From the NCBI GenBank assembly GCA_027346425.1, contig DAIESF010000391.1:1-36385 (forward strand): 36,385 nucleotides of DNA. Direction: 5' to 3'. The notes beneath the pieces were generated by a model, which was not told the origin of the DNA, made no database searches, and saw nothing but the letters and a program-made list of their open reading frames with translations. Both the position numbers and the translations under genes were made by a program. Below, piece after piece: positions 1-9,933 of the stretch. Each line of letters begins with the position of its first letter. Positions within the stretch are counted from its first letter, which is position 1. This DNA comes from Gemmatimonadota bacterium (GTDB taxonomy: Bacteria > Gemmatimonadota > Gemmatimonadetes > Gemmatimonadales > Gemmatimonadaceae).

Positions 1-2
1 CG

Positions 3-923
3 CGCATCGCCTGCGACATGCACCCCGCCTATCTCTCCACACAGTGGGGGCATCGCCTCGCGACGGAGCGCGGAATACCCGTCATTGAGGTACAGCATCA
101 CCATGCGCACCTCGCTGCGCTCATGGCAGAGCACGGTTTGGGGGCACGAGACGACATCCTCGCCTTCACCTTCGATGGAACCGGCTACGGTGGCGACGGG
201 TCGATCTGGGGGGGCGAGGTGCTCCTAGGCGGATACCACAGCTACGAGCGCGTCGCCCATCTCGCCCCGACCCCGCTCCCTGGTGGCGACGCGGCGGTCC
301 GGCGCCCCGCGCGCATCGCCCTGGCCCAGTTGTGGTCTGCCGGCCAGGAGTGGGACGGCACGTCGTCGGCTGCTGCTCTCTCTGCCGAGGAACTGCGCAT
401 CCTTCGCACCCAACTCGAGCGACAGCTGAACTGCGTCGCCACCACCTCGATGGGGCGCTTCCTCGATGCCGCAGCCTCACTTGCGGGCGGGCGGCACGTG
501 GTGACCTACGAGGGGCAAGCGGCGATCGAGTTCGAGGCGATGGCCCAGACGGGGGATGCGTCGACCTCGCCGTACGCGCTGGCCATGCAGGTCGGTGCGG
601 GCGGAGCGATCGTGCTCGACGGCGCCCCCGTCCTGCGCGCCATCACTGCCGACGCTGCGCGCGGAAGGGCAATGCGCGATATTGCACGGGCGGTACACGA
701 GGGGGTCGCGCAGTCGATCGTTGACGTCGCTGCCGAGCTGCGGGCCGCGCGTGGTGTACGCGTCGTCGGGCTCACGGGGGGCGTCTTCCAAAACGTCCTG
801 CTGCTCTCGCTCGCCGTGCGTCGACTGCGCGCCGCCGGATTCGACGTGCTCGTGCACCACCGGGTACCACCTAACGATGGCGGGCTCGCGCTGGGACAGG
901 CGATGGTGGCTGCCGCTTCCTGA
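3..923 (+). CDS. hypF: Carbamoyltransferase HypF, C-terminal portion (5' end lies outside the window)
   Basis: The reading frame is open to the window edge. It contains HypF/Kae1-like motifs: DMHPAYLST, VQHHHAHLAALMAEH, FDGTGYGGDGSIWGGE, TGGVFQN, VPPNDGGLALGQA. Confidence 0.93.
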   Translation, partial: RIACDMHPAYLSTQWGHRLATERGIPVIEVQHHHAHLAALMAEHGLGARDDILAFTFDGTGYGGDGSIWGGEVLLGGYHSYERVAHLAPTPLPGGDAAVRRPARIALAQLWSAGQEWDGTSSAAALSAEELRILRTQLERQLNCVATTSMGRFLDAAASLAGGRHVVTYEGQAAIEFEAMAQTGDASTSPYALAMQVGAGGAIVLDGAPVLRAITADAARGRAMRDIARAVHEGVAQSIVDVAAELRAARGVRVVGLTGGVFQNVLLLSLAVRRLRAAGFDVLVHHRVPPNDGGLALGQAMVAAAS

Positions 924-932
924 GGATTGCAC

Positions 933-1604
933 ATGACGCTGGGTATCCTGACAATCGTCGGTGTGGGATTCCTCGTCGGCTTCCGGCACGCGTTCGAACC
1001 CGATCACCTCGCCGCGGTCACCACACTCGCCACCCGCCATCGCGGGCTCGGTCACGCGGCGCGATTGGGGGTGGCCTGGGGACTCGGGCATACGGCCAGC
1101 GTCTCCCTGGTGGCCATCGCCCTCATCGTGCTGGGTATCCACGTCCCGGCGGGCTTCTATCGGACCGCGGAAATGGGGGTGGCGTTCCTGCTCATCGCGC
1201 TCGGCGTCTCGTCGCTGGTCGCTGAGGCGCGCCGGCATCGCCAGGCGCTCGGCGAATCGCACGCGCACGCGCATCACGAGCGCGCGCCGCACTCGCACGA
1301 CCCGAGCATCCGCACCGTGGCGCGATCGCTCTGGTTTGGCGTTGCGCACGGGTTGGCGGGGAGCGGCGCCGTCGTCGTCCTCCTCGTCGCGGCGGCATCC
1401 AGCCGACAAGCACAGCTCGGCTACCTGCTGGCCTTCGGCATTGGCACCATGGCGGGGATGTCGGTCGTCTCGATCCTCACTGGTGCGGTTGCCGGCGCCG
1501 CGGCGACGCGCAGCCTCCGCGTGGCGCGGCGCATCCGGATTGGCGCCGCGCTTGCCAGCTCGCTCGTTGGGGCGATGCTCGGGTGGAGCACCGTCTTCGG
1601 CTGA
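933..1604 (+). CDS. NiCoT/UreH-like nickel-cobalt transport family membrane protein
   Basis: Multiple hydrophobic segments, an HAFEPDH (HX4DH-type) motif in TM1-2, a His-rich loop HAHAHHERAPHSHD, and location directly after hypF. Confidence 0.75.
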   Translation: MTLGILTIVGVGFLVGFRHAFEPDHLAAVTTLATRHRGLGHAARLGVAWGLGHTASVSLVAIALIVLGIHVPAGFYRTAEMGVAFLLIALGVSSLVAEARRHRQALGESHAHAHHERAPHSHDPSIRTVARSLWFGVAHGLAGSGAVVVLLVAAASSRQAQLGYLLAFGIGTMAGMSVVSILTGAVAGAAATRSLRVARRIRIGAALASSLVGAMLGWSTVFG

Positions 1605-1675
1605 CGGCAGGCGAGGCGGTGGAGGGGGGGAGGCAGACGGTCGGGGGCGTTCCAGCCCCAGTTAGATTTCTCCCC

Positions 1676-4162
1676 ATGTCCAAGCGCCCCGTCCCCGAAC
1701 TCCTGGCTCCGGCCGGCTCCCTCGACGCCGTGCGCGCCGCCGTGGCCAACGGCGCCAACGCCGTCTACCTCGGCGCCGAGCGCTTCAACGCGCGCGACGA
1801 GGGGGCCCAGCTCACCCTCGATGAGCTCGAGCAGGCGTGCAAGATCGCCCATGCCGGCGGGACGCGAGTCTACCTCACGCTCAACACGCTCGTTAAGCCG
1901 GCCGAACTCGCCGACGCGCTCGCGCTACTCGGCGAGGCCATCGACCGCGGCGTCGATGCGGCGATCGTGCAGGACTTGGGGATCATTCGCCTGATCCAGC
2001 GCGTGTACCCCGGCTTCGAGATCCACGGTTCCACGCAGATGACGGTGCACGACGCGAGTGGCGCGCGCCTCATGCAGGATATCGGCCTCGAACGGGTCGT
2101 GCTGGCGCGCGAGAACACGCTCGACGACGTGCGCGCAATTCGCGCCGCCGTTCCCCAGATGGGGTTGGAGACCTTCGTGCATGGGGCCCTGTGCATTTCC
2201 TACTCGGGACAGTGCTTCATGTCGGGGATGATTTCCGAGCGGAGCGCGAACCGGGGTTCGTGTGCGCAGTCGTGCCGGAAGGACTACGTCCTCACCGATT
2301 CCACCACCGGCGAGGAACTCGACCGCGGCTACCTGATCTCGGCCAAGGACCTGGCGGCCCACGACCAGTTGGCCGAACTCGCCGAGGCCGGGGTCAATTG
2401 CCTCAAGGTCGAGGGACGCAAGAAGAAGCCCGAGTACGTGGCGACGGTCACCCGCACGTACCGCGACTTCCTCGATCGCGTTGCGGCTGGCGATAACGCA
2501 CCGCCCGCCCCGGACGAAGTGCGACCGCTCGTGCAGATCTTCTCGCGGGGATTCACCAGCGGGATGTTCACCGGACGCGCCGGGCGCGACTACATCACGC
2601 GTGCGCAACCCGACAATCGCGGGCACGAACTCGGCGTCGTGCTGGGGCGCGATGGGCAGGACCTCCTGGTCGAGGTGACGCATCCCATACACCCCGGCGA
2701 CGGTCTGGGGTTCGAGCCCCCGGCCGGAGAGCCGGGACGTTCGACCGGCTTCGCGGTGACCAAGGTGCGTACGCTCGCCGAGCGCGACGGCGTCACTCGT
2801 CAGGCAATTGCCGCCCGCGAGCGCGTCCCCGCCGGTTGGCGCGTGGTGCGCAGCTCGGAGGCCGCGCTGCTGGAGCGCGCGCGCGCGTCGTTCGCCTCCC
2901 TTCCGCTCCATGCCAAGGGGCGGCGACAGCGGCTCGACGTCCGCCTCTTCGGCAGCGCCGGCGCCCCGCTCAAGGCGATCTTCACCGCCGGAGACGAGCG
3001 GGTCGAAGGGCGCAGCGAGGTCGCGCTGGCCCCAGCGGCGCAGCGCGCCCTGGATCACGCGCGGATGCGCGAGCAGCTGGGCCGCCTTGGGGAGACGCCG
3101 TTCTCGTTGGGCGCGCTCGACACGACGGGATTGGCCGACGGGCTCTTCCTCCCAGTCCGCGAGCTGAACCGACTGCGCCAGGCGGCGGTGGACGAGTTGA
3201 TGGTGCGACGCGACTGGGCGCGGGCGGCCGAGCACGCCGAGCGCGAGGTCCGAATCCAGGGGGCCATCGCCGAGCCGCTGGCGGGGGCGCCTCCGGCGCG
3301 TGACGGGTGGACCCTCTCGGTCGACGTGACCACGCTCGACGACGCGCGCGCCGCCGCCGCCGCTGGGGCGACGGAAATCGTCTTCGACCCGTTCCTGCGC
3401 CATCCGGTTCCGCCAGCTGCACGCCTTCGAACCCTGGCCGACGAGCTGCGGGGCGGCGGAATCGCCGTGCGCCTGCGCACGCCCAGCATCGTCCGTCCTG
3501 AGGAGCGGCGCACCCTCGACAAGTGGCTCGACTTGCAGCTCCCGGTGCTCACCGGGCACGCAGGGCTCGCCGTCGAGCTGGCAGCGGCGGGGCGCGACGT
3601 CGCCACCGACTACGCGCTCAACGTCTTTAACGCCCACACCGCCGCCGAGTTTTTCCGGCGCGGAGTGGGGCGCGTCGCGGCGTCGGTGGAACTCACCGTC
3701 GACGAAATCGCCCAGCTCGCGGCACCGTGGAAGGGGCGTGGCTTCGATGTTGTTGTCTACGGCCGCCCCGAGGGGATGACGATCGAGCACTGTGTCCTCT
3801 CGGCCGCGTTCGAGCGCGTGGCCACCACGTGTCGCGATCTGTGCGTGCAACAGCATCCCGTCGTGGACCTCACCGATCCCGCCGGCTACACCTTCCCGGT
3901 TGCGACCGATGCCGCCTGCCGAAATCGGCTCCTCCACTCGCGCCCCATCGAGGGATCGGAGTTCGTCCCGCGGCTCTGGGACGCGGGAATTCGTACGTTC
4001 CGCATGCTCTTCAACGCGGCGGGCGATCCGATCGGCGAGATCGTGCGCGGCTACGCGCAGCTGCTGACGGCGCTCGATCGCGGCGCCCCCGTTCCGGCGC
4101 TCGACACGCGCGCGCGCCTCGAGAATCGGTTCACGCGCGGGCACTTCACGCGCGCAGTGTAG
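1676..4162 (+). CDS. Peptidase U32 family protein (RlhA/YhbU-like)
   Basis: PELLAPAGSLDAVRAAVANGANAVYLG at the N-terminus; ETFVHGALCISYSGQCFMSGMISERSANRGSCAQSCRKDY is the U32 signature. ATG at 1676 is preferred over the upstream open frame. Confidence 0.92.
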   Translation: MSKRPVPELLAPAGSLDAVRAAVANGANAVYLGAERFNARDEGAQLTLDELEQACKIAHAGGTRVYLTLNTLVKPAELADALALLGEAIDRGVDAAIVQDLGIIRLIQRVYPGFEIHGSTQMTVHDASGARLMQDIGLERVVLARENTLDDVRAIRAAVPQMGLETFVHGALCISYSGQCFMSGMISERSANRGSCAQSCRKDYVLTDSTTGEELDRGYLISAKDLAAHDQLAELAEAGVNCLKVEGRKKKPEYVATVTRTYRDFLDRVAAGDNAPPAPDEVRPLVQIFSRGFTSGMFTGRAGRDYITRAQPDNRGHELGVVLGRDGQDLLVEVTHPIHPGDGLGFEPPAGEPGRSTGFAVTKVRTLAERDGVTRQAIAARERVPAGWRVVRSSEAALLERARASFASLPLHAKGRRQRLDVRLFGSAGAPLKAIFTAGDERVEGRSEVALAPAAQRALDHARMREQLGRLGETPFSLGALDTTGLADGLFLPVRELNRLRQAAVDELMVRRDWARAAEHAEREVRIQGAIAEPLAGAPPARDGWTLSVDVTTLDDARAAAAAGATEIVFDPFLRHPVPPAARLRTLADELRGGGIAVRLRTPSIVRPEERRTLDKWLDLQLPVLTGHAGLAVELAAAGRDVATDYALNVFNAHTAAEFFRRGVGRVAASVELTVDEIAQLAAPWKGRGFDVVVYGRPEGMTIEHCVLSAAFERVATTCRDLCVQQHPVVDLTDPAGYTFPVATDAACRNRLLHSRPIEGSEFVPRLWDAGIRTFRMLFNAAGDPIGEIVRGYAQLLTALDRGAPVPALDTRARLENRFTRGHFTRAV

Positions 4163-4177
4163 TCGTGTTCTCGTGAA

Positions 4178-4215
4178 GGGGAGGAGGGACGCCACACGCC
4201 GCGCGTCCCCTCCCG
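4178..4215. terminator. Possible bidirectional terminator hairpin between convergent genes
   Basis: GGGAGGAGGGACGC ... GCGTCCCCTCCC imperfect inverted repeat (2-nt bulge) between the U32 stop and the kinase stop. Confidence 0.5.
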
Positions 4216-4222
4216 CGGCTCG

Positions 4223-5839
4223 TCAGGTGGGGCGGGCCGCCTCGATGCGCAGCCGGACCTCGAACAGGAGGATCGACGGCGTGTACGGCTTTGCCAGCAC
4301 CGGCTCACCGGCCGTCTCGAGTTCGGCGACCTGCGGTGCATCCCCGGGATACCCCGAGGCGTACAGCACCTGGACGTCGGGCCAGCGCGAGCGCAGCTGG
4401 CTCACCAGCTCGGCTCCCCCCATCCGTGGCATCACGACATCGGTCACGATGAGGTCGATCGGTCCGGTGTGGGCCTGCAGCTGGGTCAGGGCATCGACGC
4501 CATCCGACGCCTCGAACACGAGGTAACCGGCGCTCCGAAGGGCGCGCACGGTCGACCCGCGAACGTCGGCATCGTCCTCGACGCAGAGGATGGTCTGCTG
4601 CCGCGCCCCGGCGCTGCCTCGCACGGTCGTCCCCCTCGACGAGGTGCGCCGCCCCTCGTCGAGTTCCTCCGTGAGCGGAAGCCAGACGCGAAAGGTCGTG
4701 CCGCGGTCGGGGTCGCTCTCGACCGTGATCTCCCCGCCGTGCGCCACCACGATGCCGTGGCACGTCGCCAGTCCGAGCCCCGTCCCGCGCCCGGGGGTCT
4801 TGGTCGTGAAGAATGGCTCGAAGAGGTGTTCCCGCACCTCGGCGGTCATGCCGATGCCGGTATCGTGCACCTCGAGCACGCCCCCCGATGGCGCCGGCTC
4901 GGTGCCTGACCACTGCGACGGTGTGCCGCGCCGCGTCAGCAGGTGCAACTCGCCGCCTCCCGGCATCGCGTCGCGCGCGTTGACCGCCAGGTTGACGATG
5001 ACCTGCTCGAGCTGTGATGGGTCGGCGTACAGGAGGGGAAGGTCACTCCCCAGCGTCAGGCGAAGGGTGATCGTCTCCCCAAGGACCCGTCGCAACATCG
5101 TCGCCAGGTTCCCGACGTGCGTGTTGATGTCGGTCACGCGCGGTCGGCTCACGTCGCGCCGGGCAAAGGCGAGCAGCTGGCGGGTCAGCTCCGACGCTCG
5201 CGTTCCGGCGCGCCGGATCTCCTCGAGGTCGGGGGCCACGCCATGCTCGGCGGGGAGCGCCTCCTGCGCCAACTCGGCGCTGGTGAGGATGGACGTCAGG
5301 AGGTTGTTGAAATCGTGGGCGATTCCCCCCGCCAGCCGCCCGATGCTCTGCATCCGGTTGGCGTGCACCAGGCGCGCGTCGAATTCCTCCGGAGTGGCGG
5401 CGATGGGGAGGCCCATGGCGTCGGCGCTCCCCTCGAGAAGGTGCCCCGCCGGTCGCGAGGTGGCGGTGAAACCGCCGGCGACTTCGGCGCGAGCTTCCCC
5501 GTCGCGCTGAGCGCCGTGCACTGTCGCTTCGCGGGTGCCGTGGGACTCGCCCGCGCTGCGCCCCAGGACGACCGCCAGCGTGATCGCGGTGACGCCCAGC
5601 GCTCCCCCGACGAGCGACAGTAGCCCCGAGGAACTGGCAGGTGCCGGGAAGACGAGGCGCGCGAGCGACAGCGCCGCGGATGCCGAACCCGACGCCATGA
5701 GGAGGCGTGCCAGGGTGCGCGAGCGATCGGGGCGCTCGTCAGGCGCCGCCCCGCCATGGCGCACGAGGAGCCACGTTGCCAACGCGCCTAACGTCAGCGC
5801 GACCACTGTGAGGAGTGTATCGATCAGCGAGCCTGTCAT
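4223..5839 (-). CDS. Hybrid sensor histidine kinase (TM segments + HisKA + HATPase_c + receiver domain)
   Basis: H-box LAGGIAHDFNNLLTSIL; N-box VNARDAMPGGG; G-boxes HDTGIGM and GRGTGLGLATCHGIV; C-terminal REC domain ILCVEDDADVRG...DLIVTDVVMPRMGG...YASGYPG...LAKPYTP. Start chosen at MTGSLIDTLL. Confidence 0.92.
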   Translation of the reverse strand: MTGSLIDTLLTVVALTLGALATWLLVRHGGAAPDERPDRSRTLARLLMASGSASAALSLARLVFPAPASSSGLLSLVGGALGVTAITLAVVLGRSAGESHGTREATVHGAQRDGEARAEVAGGFTATSRPAGHLLEGSADAMGLPIAATPEEFDARLVHANRMQSIGRLAGGIAHDFNNLLTSILTSAELAQEALPAEHGVAPDLEEIRRAGTRASELTRQLLAFARRDVSRPRVTDINTHVGNLATMLRRVLGETITLRLTLGSDLPLLYADPSQLEQVIVNLAVNARDAMPGGGELHLLTRRGTPSQWSGTEPAPSGGVLEVHDTGIGMTAEVREHLFEPFFTTKTPGRGTGLGLATCHGIVVAHGGEITVESDPDRGTTFRVWLPLTEELDEGRRTSSRGTTVRGSAGARQQTILCVEDDADVRGSTVRALRSAGYLVFEASDGVDALTQLQAHTGPIDLIVTDVVMPRMGGAELVSQLRSRWPDVQVLYASGYPGDAPQVAELETAGEPVLAKPYTPSILLFEVRLRIEAARPT

Positions 5840-5978
5840 CCGTCTCGGACACGCATGGGACCGCCGTTGCCCTCCGTCCCGCAGCGCCCGGCGGCTCACG
5901 CTGGCGTTGCAGTGGAATGGCATGATAGGCAACGCTTTCGATGAGGGTAAGTGGCACAACCGGGGAGATTCTCGGCAT

Positions 5979-7666
5979 ATGCCGCCGTCCGCCACTTCCG
6001 TCGCCGAGATGTTGCGTCGCTTTGGAATCGCTAATCTCCGCCCGGCGCAGCAGGCGGCGCTCGCGGCGCTCGCCGCCGCGCGCGACGTCCTCGTAATCCT
6101 TCCGACCGGAGGGGGGAAATCGCTCTGCTATCAACTTCCGGCGGCGTGCGGGCTCTCCCCGGCTATCGTCGTCTCTCCGCTCGTCGCCCTCATGAAGGAT
6201 CAGGTCGATGCCCTGCGACGGCGCGGCGTTGCCGCTGCGCAGCTCTCCGGCGCCGTCAGTTCCGCTGAGCGAGACCGCGCTTGGGGCTCCTGAATGAGGG
6301 GGCGCTCACCCTGCTGTATCTCGCTCCGGAAGCGCTCGCGTCGGCAGCCACCGTGCGCCGGCTCGCCCGCGCCGCCCCGCGCCTCCTCGCCATCGACGAG
6401 GCGCACTGCATTTCGGAATGGGGAGAGTCGTTCCGGCCGTCGTACCTGGCCCTTGGCGCGGTGCGCGCCCAACTCGGGTACCCACCGACCATTGCCCTCA
6501 CGGCGACCGCCACCCCTCGCACCGCGCGCGAGATCGTGTCGCGGCTTGCGCTCCGCGATCCGCTGCGGGTGAGCGGCGGTTTCGATCGCGCCAATCTCTA
6601 CCTGGAGGTGCGCGCCGTCGACGGCGAGCATGCCCGCCTAACGCAGCTCCTCACCCTCGCGCGCGGCGCCCCGGGGCCAGCGGTGGTATATGCGGGTACG
6701 CGTCGCGACACCGAGCGCCTTGCCGGCGCGTACCGGCGCATCGGGATCGCCGCCGCCCCCTTTCACGCCGGTCTTCCCACCGACGAGCGCTCGCGACTCC
6801 AGGACCGATTCCTCGACAATCGCGTTTCCACCATCGTGGCCACGAATGCCTTCGGCATGGGGGTGGATAAGCCCGACGTGCGACTCGTCGTGCACTCCGT
6901 CCCCCCACTGACACTGGAGGCGTACTATCAGGAGGCGGGGCGTGGCGGGCGCGACGGCAAGCTCGCCCATTGCGTCCTCCTCCTCGGTCCGGACGACCTG
7001 AAGCGCGCCCGCGCTCGCATCCTCGGGGGAACCGTCACGCCGGATCTCCTTGCCCGCCTCGTCGTCCTGTTCGAGGCCACCCGGCCGCAGGGAGTCGTGG
7101 GTGGGGAGAAGGGGGGCGTGCGTCTCCTCGCGCATGCGCTCGACGTGGCACCGCGCGACGTCGAGATCGCGCTGCGGTTGCTGGCCGAGTCGGGGGCGCT
7201 GGTCCCCGCCGGGGGGGCGGGAAGGCTGCGCGTCGTGGCGACACCCGCGCGCCTGCACGCAGATCGCAACATTGTCTCCGACGATGCCACGGCGCTGCTC
7301 CGCCTGATGGCCGAGTATCCCGGGAGCGCGTCCGACGGGGCGCATCTCTCCATGCGCGAAATCGCGCGAATTGCGCCCGACGGCGATGCTTCGCGCTTCC
7401 TGCAGCGCATCGCGTCGCGGCAGCTGGCTGTCTGGCGGCCGTCGGACCTGGCGTGGCGGATGCGTCACCACCCTCCGTACGCCGTCCTCGAGCAGTTGGC
7501 ATCGCGGCACGCCACCCGCTCCGCTCGCGATGCCTGGCGACACGCGCAGGTGGCCCGAATGGTCACGGCCACGCGTTGCCGTCGAACGGTCCTGCTTCGA
7601 TATTTCGGCGATGCAGGACCGCCCGGCCCATGTGGGGCCTGCGACGTGTGCGGGACACTTTCGTGA
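5979..7666 (+). pseudogene. recQ: RecQ-family ATP-dependent DNA helicase interrupted by an apparent -1 frameshift near 6277-6285
   Basis: First ORF (to 6293) has LRPAQQAALAALAAARDVLVILPTGGGKSLCYQLPA and VVSPLVALMKDQV. Second ORF (from 6281) continues in another frame with LYLAPEAL, LAIDEAHCISEWGESFRPSY, TATATPRTAREI, FGMGVDKPDVRLVVH, QEAGRGGRDG and the zinc-binding C-terminus CGACDVC. Confidence 0.85.
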
Positions 7667-7759
7667 CGCGCCGCGCGTATAGGTCGTGTCCCGGCCGTAG
7701 CCCGAACAGCCCCTCAGGTGCGCTCCACGATTGGGCGCCCCTGCATGACATAGAGTGGA

Positions 7760-8980
7760 ATGGACGATTCGCAGTACTTCTCCGAACAGCACTACCAGGT
7801 GCGCGACATGGTCCGGGCCTTCGCCCGCGACGAGGTCGCTCCCGTCGCGGCTCGCTACGATGCCAGCGCGGAGTTCCCCTGGGAGAACATCCGCAAGATG
7901 GGGGAACTTGGCCTGCTTGGTGTTCCCTGGGCCGAGGAACTCGGGGGGGCCGGGCTCGACCTCACCAGCTACATGATCGTCATCCATGAGCTGGCCAGGG
8001 TCGACGCGTCGCACGGGCTCACCGTCTCGGCGCACACCACGCTCGGCACCTCGCCCATCGTGCATTTCGGCACCGACGCACAGCGGGAGCGCTACGTTCC
8101 GCTCCTCGCGTCGGGGCGTGTCATGGGCGGCTTCGGGCTCACTGAGGAAAGTGCGGGGAGCGATGCCGGCGGCACGCGCACTACCGCGGTGCGGAAGGGC
8201 GATCGCTACCTCCTCAACGGATCCAAGCGGTTCATCACCCATGGCGGGGTGGGCGAGATATTCGTTGTTACGGCCGTCACCGACCCCGCGCGCGGGACAC
8301 GCGGCGGGATTTCGTCATTCATCCTCACCAAGCAGAACGACGACCTGGCGCGGGCCCAGGAGTTTGGGATCGGGCATGCGCCCGAGCTCACCCCGATGCC
8401 CGGCTTCCGGTCGGGACGCAAGGAAGACAAGCTCGGCTGGCGCGCGTCCGACACGCGCGAGCTCATCTTCGAGGACGTGGAAGTCCCGGCCGAGAATCTC
8501 CTCGGAACCGAGGGCGAAGGGTTCGCCAACTTCATGCGCACACTCGATGCCGGACGCGTCGGGATCGCCGCCCTCTCGTTAGGGATCGCCGAAGGGGCGT
8601 TCGAGGAGGCGCTGAAGTACTCTACCGTGCGCAAGCAGTTCGGCCAGCCCATCTCGTCGTTCCAGGGAATCTCGTTTCAGCTGGCGGACATGGCCACGGA
8701 AATCGAGGCGGGGAAGCACCTCGTCTACCACGCGGCCGCCATGCTCCAGCGCGGGCAGAACGTCACCAAGGCGGCGGCGATGGCCAAGCTCTTCTGCTCC
8801 GAACTCGCCATGCGCACCACCATCAAGGCCATCCAGGTGCACGGCGGTTACGGTTACACCAAGGAGTACCCCGTCGAGCGCATGATGCGCGACGCCAAGA
8901 TCTGCGAGATCGGCGAGGGAACGAGCGAGATCCAGCGCCTCGTCATTTCTCGCGAACTCCTGCGTGAACTGTCGGCGTGA
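7760..8980 (+). CDS. Acyl-CoA dehydrogenase
   Basis: [106 protein letters not shown]: classic ACAD signatures. Confidence 0.96.
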   Translation: MDDSQYFSEQHYQVRDMVRAFARDEVAPVAARYDASAEFPWENIRKMGELGLLGVPWAEELGGAGLDLTSYMIVIHELARVDASHGLTVSAHTTLGTSPIVHFGTDAQRERYVPLLASGRVMGGFGLTEESAGSDAGGTRTTAVRKGDRYLLNGSKRFITHGGVGEIFVVTAVTDPARGTRGGISSFILTKQNDDLARAQEFGIGHAPELTPMPGFRSGRKEDKLGWRASDTRELIFEDVEVPAENLLGTEGEGFANFMRTLDAGRVGIAALSLGIAEGAFEEALKYSTVRKQFGQPISSFQGISFQLADMATEIEAGKHLVYHAAAMLQRGQNVTKAAAMAKLFCSELAMRTTIKAIQVHGGYGYTKEYPVERMMRDAKICEIGEGTSEIQRLVISRELLRELSA

Positions 8981-9522
8981 ACTTCTCGCGACTCGCGTCT
9001 CGGCTGCGCCTCCCGCTCGGCTTCGTCCTCGGGGGACTGTACGTCGTATTCGCCCGCCCGACCCGTGGGGGGCTGATCATCGGCGGCGTGGTGGCGTTGG
9101 TCGGACTCCTCGTGCGGGCATGGGCCGCCGGGCACATCATCAAGAACGATAGGTTGGCCACCACCGGCCCGTACGCGCACACGCGAAACCCGCTCTACTT
9201 CGGAAGCTTCCTCATCGCCTGCGGCTTCGCCATCGCCGCCCACTGGGCGCTGCTGGCCTTCGTCTTCGCCTTCTGGTTCCTCATCTACGGGCCGACCATC
9301 AAGCGCGAGCGCGACAAGATCCTGGCGATGTTCCCGGAGAGCTATCCGGCGTTCGAGCAGAACGTCCCCGCATTCTTCCCGCGCGTCACGCCATGGCGGG
9401 GCGGCGGGGAGGGCGCGTCCTTCAGCTCGGCGCTGTACCTGCGCCATGGCGAATGGCGGGCCGCGTTGGGCTATCTTGGAGCCATGATTTTGCTCGTCCT
9501 ACGACTCAAGGGGATCGTGTGA
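8977..9522 (+). CDS. Isoprenylcysteine carboxyl methyltransferase (ICMT)/PEMT-family membrane protein
   Basis: GTG start overlaps the ACAD stop (GTGA). [23 protein letters not shown] and [28 protein letters not shown] resemble the ICMT family. Confidence 0.75.
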   Translation: MNFSRLASRLRLPLGFVLGGLYVVFARPTRGGLIIGGVVALVGLLVRAWAAGHIIKNDRLATTGPYAHTRNPLYFGSFLIACGFAIAAHWALLAFVFAFWFLIYGPTIKRERDKILAMFPESYPAFEQNVPAFFPRVTPWRGGGEGASFSSALYLRHGEWRAALGYLGAMILLVLRLKGIV

Positions 9523-9584
9523 CGCCGAGGGCGCTCTCGAGCGCGCTTCGTCGCGCCGTCTCCAGTGTCGCCGTGGTTTTCACG

Positions 9585-9613
9585 CGGACGCGCGCGCGAC
9601 TCGCGCGCGTCCG
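9585..9613. terminator. Perfect 12-bp inverted repeat with 5-nt loop; terminator-like or leader hairpin
   Basis: CGGACGCGCGCG-CGACT-CGCGCGCGTCCG read directly from sequence. No U-tract follows. Confidence 0.5.
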
Positions 9614-9933
9614 GTATGACAGGCCGCAGCCGGCGGAGCGCGTGTCGCGCCGCCCTGGCTCGGCCGGCGCTGTGGTGCGCGTCTCGAGGGTGACTCCTCG
9701 GCATCGCACGTCGGGTCGTGTCTCACCCGTGTCTCGCTGGGCGCTTTGTACGGCGTCCGGGAACCAGCGGGTGTCGACCTCGATGTGGTCGATCGCGCGC
9801 ACCGTCAGGCCAGCTGCTCTACCATTGCGCGTGGCGCATCGCGGGACCATTCGCGCCGCCGCACCCACCCTTCCAAGCGTCCGCCCCGCCGCATTCCTCG
9901 AGTCGCGAGGGAACCGGCGCGGGGGGATTACCG

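Noticed and set aside
1925-4195. 756-aa minus-strand ORF opposite the U32 peptidase
   Set aside because: Shadow ORF caused by high GC and codon bias. Arg/Gly-rich translation without recognisable motifs, whereas the plus frame encodes a conserved U32 protein.
9813-9830. tRNA D-arm-like string on the minus strand (GCGCAATGGTAGAGCAGC)
   Set aside because: I could not pair an acceptor stem. The nearest T-arm-like GGTTC is too far away (about 48 nt). The G-A mismatch in the D-stem also argues against a real tRNA.
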